A DNA stretch of 64,000 bases from Lachancea dasiensis. Taxonomy: Eukaryota; Ascomycota; Saccharomycetes; Saccharomycetales; Saccharomycetaceae. How positions within the stretch are numbered: the first letter of the stretch is position 1; every line of letters begins with the position of its first letter. The notes under the pieces were generated by a model. That model worked only from the letters and a program-made list of their open reading frames with translations, had not been told where the DNA came from and did no database searches. This document shows positions 27,891 to 36,556 of this stretch, piece by piece. Both the position numbers and the translations under genes were made by a program. The stretch is taken from the NCBI GenBank assembly GCA_900074725.1, contig LT598457.1, forward strand, positions 1,116,001-1,180,000. Reading direction: 5' to 3'.

Positions 27891-29468
27891 ATGGATACTT
27901 GGTACCGTCTTGTCATCGAATTAGGAGAAGCGCAGAAAACTAGAGAGGCTTACCGCTTCTGGAACGGCATTGAATTTGACGACTCACTGGAAAAACCCGT
28001 ACTCACAAAAAACTCATTTTCCACAGCACCAGAAGACTGGAGGTTTGGCCAAATACACTTTAGGCGATTGCAGATGAGCGTGAACGAGACGGGGTTTTTG
28101 GAGGCGAGCTTGGTCGGAACGGGTATCGTCCACTTGTTTCGAGCAGGGAAGGAGTTCAGCAGGGTTGACGGTCAGGACGGAAGCCTGTACAAAATCGCTG
28201 GAAATGGAACCACCGTTTGCTTACTGTCTGTTCCTAGCTACTTAACTGCCCGTGATATGCTATTCTCGTTCATAGGAGAAACTGTCGTCGAACAAGCTTC
28301 CCACTTTCGAATTCTACGCAGTAATGACAACTTTATGGTATTGATCAAGTTCCGGACCTCAGAGTTTGCCCAGCAATTCAAGGATAAATTCAATGGGAAG
28401 CGTTTCAACAAGATGGATCCAGGGACTTGCAAAGTTCTCCAGGTATTGGAAATCGTGTTCCAAGATAGGCTTTTCCCGTCAGGTGGGACTCAGGGCTCTT
28501 TTTTCCCCATGAGAGACCCATTTACTTCTCAAGAGGTCATTACCGATGTAGAATTACCAAGTTGCTCGGTGTGCTTAGAACGGCTAGATTCAGATGTTAC
28601 GGGGCTCGCAACCATCCCCTGCCAACATACTTTCCATTGCCGATGTTTGAATAACTTGAAAGATAGCAGGTGCCCGGTGTGTCGCCATTCGGAGCTTAAA
28701 CTTTCAAAAAATTCCCTCATGCGCCAAGCAGCTCGTTGCAGCTCGTGCGGCTCCAACGAAAACCTATGGATTTGCCTCATTTGTGGGAATATAGGTTGTG
28801 GGCGCTACAATTTCAAGCATGCTGTACAACACTTTACAGACACCGGCCACTTTTTTGCAATGGAGGTCGCAACGCAGCGCGTTTGGGACTATGCCGGTGA
28901 TAATTACGTTCACAGACTGGTGCAAAACGAGGTGGATGGCAAACTGGTCGAGGTCGGGTCATCTTCCTCACAAGACCATACATCAAAGCGCGATAAACAA
29001 TATCATCTAGAGTATGTCCATGTACTTCTATCACAGCTGGAGTCACAACGTGAATACTATGAGACAAAACTGCGACAGGACTGGGAGGAAGTGCAGGCGG
29101 AACGTGAAGCGGATAAAAATTTAATCGAGCTGAGTAGCTTGCAGCGGAATATTCAAGATGTAAAGTTCAGTGCCTCTCAGTACCGCGTCAAATCAGAACA
29201 GCGACTGGCAGAGGTACAGAGACAGCTAGATGAAGAAAAGATGTTGTGCAAAGCACTACAAACCAATTTAGACCATTCAGCCAACAAAATCGAAGATCTT
29301 CAAAAGCAGTTAAAGAAAAATGCCTCTGAAAAGGATGACTTACAAGAGCAGGTTAAGGATCTGATGTTTTTTCTAGATTCACAAGAGAAGTTTAAGGATG
29401 CCAACGAAAACGTGAAGCAAGGAACAGTAATAATAAAGCCCAAAAAAGCTACAAAAAAACGCAAATGA
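27891..29468 (+). CDS. ETP1: ETP1, BRAP2-type RING / ZnF-UBP protein
   Basis: 525 residues (S. cerevisiae Etp1/YHL010C about 585). The domain order is that of BRAP2/IMP: a BRAP2 RRM-like domain (about 60-185), a C3H2C3 RING at about 225-265 (CSVCLERLDSDVTGLATIPC to CPVCR), a ubiquitin-binding ZnF-UBP at about 278-345 (CSSCGSNENLWICLICGNIG, then HFTDTGHFFAMEV), and a long coiled coil (about 365-505). It ends in a basic tail (KPKKATKKRK). In yeast Etp1 is needed for ethanol tolerance and turnover. I chose the ATG at 27891, giving MDTWYRLVIEL. The frame extends three codons upstream but only from a TTG. Confidence 0.93.
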   Translation: MDTWYRLVIELGEAQKTREAYRFWNGIEFDDSLEKPVLTKNSFSTAPEDWRFGQIHFRRLQMSVNETGFLEASLVGTGIVHLFRAGKEFSRVDGQDGSLYKIAGNGTTVCLLSVPSYLTARDMLFSFIGETVVEQASHFRILRSNDNFMVLIKFRTSEFAQQFKDKFNGKRFNKMDPGTCKVLQVLEIVFQDRLFPSGGTQGSFFPMRDPFTSQEVITDVELPSCSVCLERLDSDVTGLATIPCQHTFHCRCLNNLKDSRCPVCRHSELKLSKNSLMRQAARCSSCGSNENLWICLICGNIGCGRYNFKHAVQHFTDTGHFFAMEVATQRVWDYAGDNYVHRLVQNEVDGKLVEVGSSSSQDHTSKRDKQYHLEYVHVLLSQLESQREYYETKLRQDWEEVQAEREADKNLIELSSLQRNIQDVKFSASQYRVKSEQRLAEVQRQLDEEKMLCKALQTNLDHSANKIEDLQKQLKKNASEKDDLQEQVKDLMFFLDSQEKFKDANENVKQGTVIIKPKKATKKRK

Positions 29469-29869
29469 GCAAAAAAAACAGGAAGCTCTTGATCAATGAT
29501 GATTAGGAGCTCCTTGAGTCAACCAGCGGCCACATTTTTTCTGTTATGCTGAAGCATCGTTTGAGTTAGAAATCCGATCATGTTTTTACAAACTGTCATT
29601 TTGGGCTGGAAAATTTTCTTTCTTATTACAATCGAAAAGTTTTATCAACTCATCGGTAAACTCTATCCTTTTGACATTGAGAGTATTTTGGCTTTTCCTT
29701 AGGTCAAGATTCTGTTAATTTTAATGAAATAAGATCTTGGGTTACAAACCTTAACCTCTGCTAAAAATCCGAGTGGAATACATCCACTTCTGGTCGATAT
29801 ACTATCTTAAGGCATCCTCCTTCGCACCTTGCCAACTTGAAGTTCTAAAATTTCGAAAACTCCATCACC
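29469..29869 (+). promoter_or_regulatory. PRS3: PRS3 promoter region with Gcn4/Bas1-type site
   Basis: A 401-bp gap between ETP1 and PRS3, on the same strand. TGAGTCA at 29515-29521 lies about 350 bp before the PRS3 ATG. Purine and histidine pathway genes in yeast are activated through TGACTC by Gcn4 and Bas1, and PRPP feeds both pathways. The rest is AT-rich with a pyrimidine-rich leader. Confidence 0.4.
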
Positions 29870-30832
29870 ATGGCCACCAATTCTATAAAATTGCTGGCTC
29901 CTGACGTAAATCGTGGGCTCGCTGAGCTAGTTGCGAAAAGACTTGGGTTGAAATTGACCGATACTAAACTGAAAAGGGACCCTACGGGCGAGGTATCGTT
30001 CTCTATTCAAGAGTCTGTTAGAGACCAAGATATTTTCATTATCACGCAAATCGATTCTGGCGTTGTTAATGACCGTGTCCTCGAACTGCTAGTGATGATC
30101 AATGCTTGCAAAACTGCCTCTGCCAGAAGAATTACATCAGTACTTCCAAACTTTCCTTATGCGAGACAGGACAGGAAAGACAAGAGCCGCGCTCCTATCA
30201 CGGCAAAACTAATGGCCGATATGCTGACAACAGCGGGCTGCGATCATGTTGTAACCATGGACCTACACGCTTCTCAGATTCAAGGGTTTTTCGATGTACC
30301 CGTAGATAATCTGTACGCTGAGCCAAGTGTCGTAAGATATATCCGCGAACACATTAACTTTAACGAAGCCATAATAATTTCTCCAGATGCAGGTGGTGCC
30401 AAAAGGGCCGCTGCTTTGGCCGATAGATTGGATCTAAATTTTGCTTTAATTCACAAGGAAAGAGCTAGAGCAAACGAAGTTTCCAAGATGGTCTTGGTGG
30501 GTGATGTGACAGATAAAATTTGTATCATCGTAGATGATATGGCGGATACCTGTGGGACTCTTGCCAAGGCTGCCGAGGTCTTACTAGACAATCGTGCTCA
30601 ATCAGTCATTGCTATTGTAACCCATGGCGTATTATCTGGCAAGGCAATTCAAAATATCAATAACTCCAAACTTGACAGTGTCGTTTGCACTAATACGGTT
30701 CCATTTGAGGAGAAAATGAAGTCGTGCCCAAAGTTGGCCGTGATTGATGTTAGTGCCGTTTTGGCAGAGAGTATCCGTCGTTTGCATAATGGTGAGAGTA
30801 TTTCATATTTGTTTAAGCACTCTCCCCTATGA
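29870..30832 (+). CDS. PRS3: PRS3, ribose-phosphate pyrophosphokinase subunit
   Basis: 320 residues, the length I recall for S. cerevisiae Prs3 (YHL011C). The enzyme transfers pyrophosphate from ATP to ribose-5-phosphate to make PRPP for purine, pyrimidine, NAD, His and Trp synthesis. The PRPP-synthetase signature is at about 128-143 (DLHASQIQGFFDVPVDN), the ATP-binding region at about 96-102 (PYARQDRKD), and the PRPP-binding loop at about 222-231 (VDDMADTCGTL). It has no insertion like the one in Prs1. Yeast Prs subunits work as hetero-oligomers, Prs1-Prs3 being the main pair, and this gene most resembles Prs3. It lies next to ETP1 as on chromosome VIII. Start at ATG 29870. Confidence 0.93.
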   Translation: MATNSIKLLAPDVNRGLAELVAKRLGLKLTDTKLKRDPTGEVSFSIQESVRDQDIFIITQIDSGVVNDRVLELLVMINACKTASARRITSVLPNFPYARQDRKDKSRAPITAKLMADMLTTAGCDHVVTMDLHASQIQGFFDVPVDNLYAEPSVVRYIREHINFNEAIIISPDAGGAKRAAALADRLDLNFALIHKERARANEVSKMVLVGDVTDKICIIVDDMADTCGTLAKAAEVLLDNRAQSVIAIVTHGVLSGKAIQNINNSKLDSVVCTNTVPFEEKMKSCPKLAVIDVSAVLAESIRRLHNGESISYLFKHSPL

Positions 30833-30935
30833 AGGTAGTGGGGGCATGCTGCATATATAAGGTCTATTCACTTCATAGATAGCCAGCACCTAACAGACTA
30901 TGGAACTGACATGAAATTTGGGCGAGTTTTCACAA

Positions 30936-31718
30936 TCATATTCCAAATTTCTCCTTATCAAAATGCGTTAGGGACCCTAGCAGCTCACCTTTGCCATCTA
31001 AAACAGCATCGGTATTCCCCAGAAACTCAAGAGCCTCTGGGTGTGGTATCCAAATAACGTATGCACCAGCGGCTTTGGCAGATGTAACGCCAGGAAGACC
31101 ATCTTCAAATATTATGCATTCCGTGGGGTGAATACTGGCTTCGAGCTTGGCATTCAATTCCTTTAGGCCTAGCTGCCAAATATCTGGAAATGGCTTACCT
31201 CTCCCTTGAGGAATACGTGGGTCATCGCCTGTTATGATAACGTCGAAGAGGTCGAAGCCATGCCTCAAATGATCGGTTTTACCCTGAAACTTGTGTTTGG
31301 CGGACGAGGTACATAGGGCAATGGGAATTTTTTTAGTGTGCAAGTATTGAATAAGTTCCAAGGCTCCTGGCAAAAAAGTACATGTGGGCCATTTTTTGTA
31401 CTGAAGCTCAATAACTTTACTCTCAAATTCTTCCATTGTCAATGGTAGTTGGAAGTAATCCAAAACCTTGCGGGCAGCTTGTGCTCCTGGAAGGCCCTGG
31501 AGCTGGATTTTGAGGTCCCAAGTCAAAGTTCCTTTCCCATATTCAGCCAACACTTCATTGGTTACTATAGTATAGATGTCTTCGGTGTTGATTAACAACC
31601 CATCCATGTCGAACAGGCATGCCTTAATGCTGCGTATCAAGAAACGGTCAGTTTTCAATAACACTTTTGTCTTTTGGTCTCCCGCACATTATATCACGTA
31701 CCTTGAGCTGCTTTTCAT
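30936..31718 (-). CDS. YKL033W-A: HAD-superfamily phosphatase, YKL033W-A-like (two exons)
   Basis: 236 residues after joining exon 1 (31702-31718, 17 nt) to exon 2 (30936-31629, 694 nt), matching the 236 residues I recall for S. cerevisiae YKL033W-A. It is a beta-phosphoglucomutase-like haloacid dehalogenase phosphatase. Motif I is FDMDGLLINTE with nucleophile Asp13 and acid/base Asp15. Motif II is ALCTSS, and the acidic motif IV is IIFEDGLPGVTSAKAAG. The cap domain lies between motifs I and II. Substrate unknown. The main frame has no ATG before the catalytic DMDG, so an upstream exon is needed. The proposed first exon gives MKSSSSIKACLFDMDG, close to the yeast N-terminus. Convergent with PRS3. 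Confidence 0.88.
31630..31701 (-). other. YKL033W-A: Probable intron of the HAD phosphatase gene
   Basis: A 72-nt intron with a variant 5' site (GTACGT, 31696-31701), a probable AACTGAC branch point (near 31647-31653, one change from TACTAAC) and a CGCAG acceptor ending at 31630. It splits a Ser codon (AG|C). Unspliced, the first ATG reaches a stop after nine codons. Support comes from the missing start codon and the exact reading-frame and length match. Confidence 0.8.
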
Positions 31719-31904
31719 TATTGCGATGTCTCTTCGTGTCTCTGCTTGAAGAATTAATGTTCACCTGAATCGTGGCTCTTTAGTAGTAGCCTAATTTTTA
31801 TTTCCCACTAAAAGTCGAAAGCCCTCGTCATGAAGCCCTAATAATCAAGCCCTAAATTAATCGGTCAAAGACAATGTATTAGACTGATGCTGTTCGTCGG
31901 TAGC

Positions 31905-34154
31905 TCACAGCGGTGGAAGAGGTGCCCTACATACTGGACATTGTAGCTTATAGCTCATCCAGCTCTCCAGACACTGAGTATGGAACATATGTCCACATGG
32001 TGTGACCATGTAACCATTCTGGTCAACTTTGTGAGTTTCGGGAATGTCTTCAACATAGACAGCCACATCCGTCATGCAAATGGCACAGTCTACCATATAA
32101 TTATCAGAGCTGCCATGTTCCAGTAGTTCACCCGAAGAAATGCCCTTGTGGTAGGAGTACCCTTCTGGAATGGTGTAATTAGGAAGAAACCAACGCGCAC
32201 CAATAAATTCTTGTGAATACAACAGTGCAATCTGAATGACAAGCCATATTGATACCAGAATGATGAATTTGCGGTCTTGGTGGTGATTGAAAATGTTATC
32301 AGGGACACCGTAAACATAGACCACTGGCAGGAAACGTATGATGGAAGTCCCTATAATAAACTTGCTCAGTAATGGAGCCTTGTTTTGACGCTGGTGGCGA
32401 GTGTCATCGTTTGAAGGGGACCTCCTTGTTGGCTGGCCTCCCTTAATAGCATTACGCGCTATTTGGGGAACCCAATAAGAATTGGCTGCAAATACAGCTA
32501 TGCTCTCTGTAATTTCCCTTAGATCCCGCGGCCAAGTATTGAAAACGGCCACGATTACTATCATTGACAAAAACATCTTGACAAAGTAGGTTCGGTATAA
32601 GGAGGAGCTGATACTTGCTTCATCGGGTATTACAGTGGGGGTTGTTTGTGCTTCTTCATCCGTGCTCCGACGCAGCAATGTCATAATTCCAACATTCTGC
32701 TCATTAGCCTGTGAGGCATAAATCGATATCAGGTACCGTATCTCGAAAACAGAAGCAAGAATGACGCATGCGAAAGAACATACCACTAAGGGCAAAAACA
32801 AAACCGGGAATGAGCTAGTCATCACAAAAAATACTGTGGCAAGAGAGCCATCAACAAAATTAATCATATTGAAACACATGTATGATACTTTGTTTACCAT
32901 TGATGGTGTATTTGTGTGCTGCATTTGATGTAAAATAAGGTAAATCTGGGCGGCTAGCAAGGCGACGCCGGCCAACAACAGAGATCTCATTTTTCGCACC
33001 TTCAGTTCGTATCGCATACCATAAGCATTGTTGACGTGCAATTTGATCCCACAATCAGGTGAGTAAATTAAACCCGATGAGACATTAACTGGGGGCAGAT
33101 CGGAGATATTGGCACGTCTGCCCAAGGGCCACATCAACTCCTCATCGACGAGTTTCAGTTGTTCATGTGAATATTGGGACCACGGCTCAAGCTGCAAGAA
33201 TACCAAGTATTCACATCTCGCAAGGGCTGTGGTAAATGAATCTTGTAAATAAGGCATCGTCCGAGTTTCAATAAAATCGGTGGCGTTCCAGTATTCTTGC
33301 AATAACTGCTTTACGGCGTTGTAAGTTGTTTCGTCATCATTCTTCAAGTTCATGTAGTGAGGTAAAGCGAAAAGAGAGTGAAACTTTGCGCTTTCTGAAA
33401 TCGCCAGAATCCGGCCATTCTGAATATCGTAGATCCCCTTGGTATTGAAGGAGTACTTTTCGGCATCAAATGCATCAGAAAATTGGATTCGAATGTGTAA
33501 GAAACGCCACTTATCACTTTGGCTGTTATGGAACGGAGTTTCCCTTCCGTTAGACGAAGTGATAATGTCTGCCGAACTGATTTCAACAATAATGTTCCCT
33601 TCCTCGAAGGTAATATTATGTGGTACATCATGGGTTGAAGGATCAGAGTAATAAGGAGCATCGAGTCCAGGCCGATCCAGGACTAACTCTTGTGCAGGCG
33701 CGTAATATTCAGGAATGGGCATGGGAATTCGATGGTATTCTTCGCGCGAGTTGACAATTTGCCCACGTAACGTACTGCTCAAATTCGCAGGGTATATATC
33801 GTGTTCGCTTTTCCAAGTTTGCTGCGTCAACTCGTCAAGGACCTCGTTAGGAACCAGGGTGTAGTTTTGATCACGGTGCCAGTGCACATAGTCTTTACCC
33901 TCTATGGGATAAGAAGCATTCAGCTCTGGACTTCGAAGCACATCCCCATAGCTTAGTTGAAGGCCAGTTATGTTGCGGAAGTTACTGTTATATGTCAAGT
34001 TGTCGAAGGAGGAATACTCATCTTGGTATTGCGCTTTCAGAGTCTGGAGTTGATTATATTCGTACTGAGAGGTTACTCCATCGCCAGATGGATTCGAATA
34101 AAAGATGAAAAGGAACACTAACAGCAACACCAGGGTGTTACCATCAATCTCCAT
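31905..34154 (-). CDS. TUL1: TUL1, Golgi Dsc-complex RING ubiquitin ligase
   Basis: 749 residues (S. cerevisiae Tul1/YKL034W about 758). It is the transmembrane E3 of the Dsc complex, which ubiquitinates misplaced or orphan membrane proteins in Golgi and endosomes for vacuolar sorting or degradation. A hydrophobic signal-anchor lies at residues 8-20 (LVLLLVFLFIFYS). A long lumenal region with N-glycosylation sequons follows, to about 390. Seven hydrophobic spans run from about 395 to 665. The C-terminus is a RING-H2 domain: CAICMTDVAVY, then TPCGHMFHTQCLESW and CPVCRAP, ending at residue 749. It lies between the HAD gene and UGP1, as on chromosome XI. Start at ATG 34152-34154. Confidence 0.94.
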   Translation of the reverse strand: MEIDGNTLVLLLVFLFIFYSNPSGDGVTSQYEYNQLQTLKAQYQDEYSSFDNLTYNSNFRNITGLQLSYGDVLRSPELNASYPIEGKDYVHWHRDQNYTLVPNEVLDELTQQTWKSEHDIYPANLSSTLRGQIVNSREEYHRIPMPIPEYYAPAQELVLDRPGLDAPYYSDPSTHDVPHNITFEEGNIIVEISSADIITSSNGRETPFHNSQSDKWRFLHIRIQFSDAFDAEKYSFNTKGIYDIQNGRILAISESAKFHSLFALPHYMNLKNDDETTYNAVKQLLQEYWNATDFIETRTMPYLQDSFTTALARCEYLVFLQLEPWSQYSHEQLKLVDEELMWPLGRRANISDLPPVNVSSGLIYSPDCGIKLHVNNAYGMRYELKVRKMRSLLLAGVALLAAQIYLILHQMQHTNTPSMVNKVSYMCFNMINFVDGSLATVFFVMTSSFPVLFLPLVVCSFACVILASVFEIRYLISIYASQANEQNVGIMTLLRRSTDEEAQTTPTVIPDEASISSSLYRTYFVKMFLSMIVIVAVFNTWPRDLREITESIAVFAANSYWVPQIARNAIKGGQPTRRSPSNDDTRHQRQNKAPLLSKFIIGTSIIRFLPVVYVYGVPDNIFNHHQDRKFIILVSIWLVIQIALLYSQEFIGARWFLPNYTIPEGYSYHKGISSGELLEHGSSDNYMVDCAICMTDVAVYVEDIPETHKVDQNGYMVTPCGHMFHTQCLESWMSYKLQCPVCRAPLPPL

Positions 34155-34585
34155 TCTTCAGTTGTTGTCGAAAATCGCTGTCGCAATACCTTTAAGTTTC
34201 AACATCTTGACCTTATTATATATTAAACACTGTCTAATTGAAACTTGCAGTCGAACCTTGACCAAAACAATCATGGGGAACGGAATATGAGATGAGAAAC
34301 TTGGACAAACCGCAACCGATTGTAGCTGCAATTCATCATTTGCATTTAAACGACCTACATTTCTTCACTGAACTAAACTGAGAATATATGCTTGCTTCTT
34401 TGCGCAAAGAAAAAGATATCATCTTACGTGTTGTTTAAAGTGAAGAAGCAGATAACTGATTGCATCAATTGACCATTAAATGGACAGGATAATGATCTTA
34501 ATCACAAGCTTCATTGAGAGTATTTTGTCTTTGCTTACTTTTTTTTAACACATTATGGGTGTTCCCTGCGGCGTGTTACGTCCTA
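34155..34585 (-). other. TUL1 promoter and UGP1 3' region
   Basis: A 431-bp gap between two minus-strand genes. It is AT-rich with a TATA-like TATATATTAAA near 34217, and an eight-T run at 34540-34547 close to the UGP1 stop codon. No gene or RNA is recognised. Confidence 0.45.
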
Positions 34586-36085
34586 TCAGTGCTCTAAGAT
34601 TTGCAAGTTTCCTGTGATAACTGCATTCTCCAGAATGGAACCATTTGGAATATCTATTTTCTGTCCTTCAGAACAGACAATGATAACGGTACCTTTCAAG
34701 GTGACGCCTTTGCCAAGGAATACGTTACCCGTAATTGTCAAATGATCCAACTCGACGATCTTTGGGATATGGGGTATTCTGGCGTTGAAACCAGACACTT
34801 TTTTAAAGTGAGAGCCCAACTTAATTAATGGGTTTGGACCGAACCTGGTAGGATCAAGTTTCAAGGCACCATGCTCTAAGCAGAACAAGTCTGACTTCAC
34901 CAACAACAAGTCCGAACAAGTTTTAACTGGTAAGAAACGAGATCTGGGCACAACCACACCATGAGCTCCTTCGAAATGTCTGATAGCAGCACCACAAGCG
35001 GTTTCCAGCTGCAAAACGTTAATGTCGTGGCCACCTCTGCTGATTGTCTTTTGGTTAGGAATGATTTCCATTTGCAAACTGCTGGACTCTACTAATTTTT
35101 TGACAGCCTTCAAGTTGATCCACAAGTTATTGGTGTTGAAGTTCTTGAACTTGCGGATATTTTTGAACTCATCGACATGCTCCTTTGGCACCTGAGCAAC
35201 TTCGAGCAAACGAACTTGACCATCATAGGAGATCAAAGTACCACCTTTAACATCTGCTCTGGTCTTGTCAGTCAATTCCATAATGTATTCGGCGCCACTT
35301 TCGATCATGTGGTTGAGAATCTTGAGATCGACCGTAGCACCTAGATTGTCACCGTTGGAGACAAACAAAATTTCACGGCCCTGGGCGATCAATGCATCCA
35401 ACTCACCAGAGGCATGCAACGACTCAAACAAATCACCGTGGCCTGGCGGATACCAAGCATCGAGGTCCTCGTCGTAAGATGAGGGAACTGGCAGTAAAGA
35501 ATCTTTGAGTACACGTGGGAAACGTGACTGGTTGAAAGAGCGGATGCGAATACGATTCGCCGAGTACTTCTTGATCAAGTGGGCAGTGTCTGCATCAGTG
35601 TTGAACGAGTTCATTAGAAGCAGTGGCACGTCACTGTCGTATTGACGGTTGAGATACTCAATTTGACGCACAGAAAGGTCCAAAAACGTGTTTCCATCGC
35701 GCACTTCAATCACAGATTTTGGGCCCACACACCCCATCGATGTTCCGAGGCCACCGTTAAGCTTCAGGACCGCGAGTTTCGCCAAATTGGCCACGTTCTC
35801 TGGCTGCTGCTCGATAACCGAGTAGTCGACAACTTCTTCCGGGTTTGGAGACTTGATTTTGTCCCAGTCCAGAGTACTTCCAGAAGCCTTTTCGACCAAG
35901 TACCGTCTAAACAGCGTGAAGAACAAATCTAGCTCCGCTTCAAACTTGCCGCGCACCTCTTCGTCTTTTATGGAATCCGCCAATTTGTTGAGCGCGTTGC
36001 GCATCTGCGATGCAGCAACGCTGTTGGTATTGCTCTCAAACGCGTACGTTGAGTGCGTCTTAGTATGCTTCTTGGTCGTTTGCAT
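34586..36085 (-). CDS. UGP1: UGP1, UTP-glucose-1-phosphate uridylyltransferase
   Basis: 499 residues, the same length as S. cerevisiae Ugp1 (YKL035W), and nearly identical over long stretches. It makes UDP-glucose from UTP and glucose-1-phosphate for glycogen, trehalose, beta-glucan and glycosylation. The nucleotide-binding loop [16 protein letters not shown] is at 109-124, the catalytic-core YPPGHGD is present near 207-213, and the C-terminal left-handed beta-helix used for octamer formation is at about 400-499. The N-terminal segment [14 protein letters not shown] matches the region phosphorylated by PAS kinase at Ser11 in S. cerevisiae, the equivalent here being Ser12. Start at ATG 36083-36085. 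Confidence 0.97.
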   Translation of the reverse strand: MQTTKKHTKTHSTYAFESNTNSVAASQMRNALNKLADSIKDEEVRGKFEAELDLFFTLFRRYLVEKASGSTLDWDKIKSPNPEEVVDYSVIEQQPENVANLAKLAVLKLNGGLGTSMGCVGPKSVIEVRDGNTFLDLSVRQIEYLNRQYDSDVPLLLMNSFNTDADTAHLIKKYSANRIRIRSFNQSRFPRVLKDSLLPVPSSYDEDLDAWYPPGHGDLFESLHASGELDALIAQGREILFVSNGDNLGATVDLKILNHMIESGAEYIMELTDKTRADVKGGTLISYDGQVRLLEVAQVPKEHVDEFKNIRKFKNFNTNNLWINLKAVKKLVESSSLQMEIIPNQKTISRGGHDINVLQLETACGAAIRHFEGAHGVVVPRSRFLPVKTCSDLLLVKSDLFCLEHGALKLDPTRFGPNPLIKLGSHFKKVSGFNARIPHIPKIVELDHLTITGNVFLGKGVTLKGTVIIVCSEGQKIDIPNGSILENAVITGNLQILEH

Positions 36086-36556
36086 TGAGCTCGATTGATT
36101 TGTTGCTTGCCTCGCTCAAAGATCTTAAGTTCTTGTCTAGAGCGCCAAAAAAAGTCCTGCTTCCTTATTTCTACTCGAGAGTTCGCAATTCAAAACTCTT
36201 TCAATTTTGATACAGTATCCTTCTAGAGATCGTTTAGATAGATGAGATCAAAGTCTAAAACCCTGATAAACCTCCACAGCTCTTATATATAAATGTTTGT
36301 TCAAGCACAAAGGGAGTAAACAATTAAGCAAAATTGCAGAACCTAAGGGCAAAGGGCCACATTTCGAATCTGCTACCAAAAAATTTCAGAGATATGTGAT
36401 ATCATTGTTTACGATGTGTGCAGGGGAGCGACGGGAAAATATATAGAAATCTAACATCAAGCAACCTTCATCTCCATCTCGAGAAGGTCGCTGTTCCTGA
36501 GCATCAGCTTTCTTTCCTTCTTGGCCGTTGGTGAAGGTACGCAGTAAAAATGTATT
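36086..36556 (-). other. UGP1: UGP1 promoter region
   Basis: A 471-bp gap upstream of UGP1. It has a TATATATA-type element at about 36285-36292 and AT-rich sequence. No other feature is recognised. Confidence 0.45.

Noticed and set aside
29490-29560. ATGATGA ... CTGA as a possible C/D snoRNA after ETP1
   Set aside because: There is no terminal stem and no guide-like spacing; chance match.
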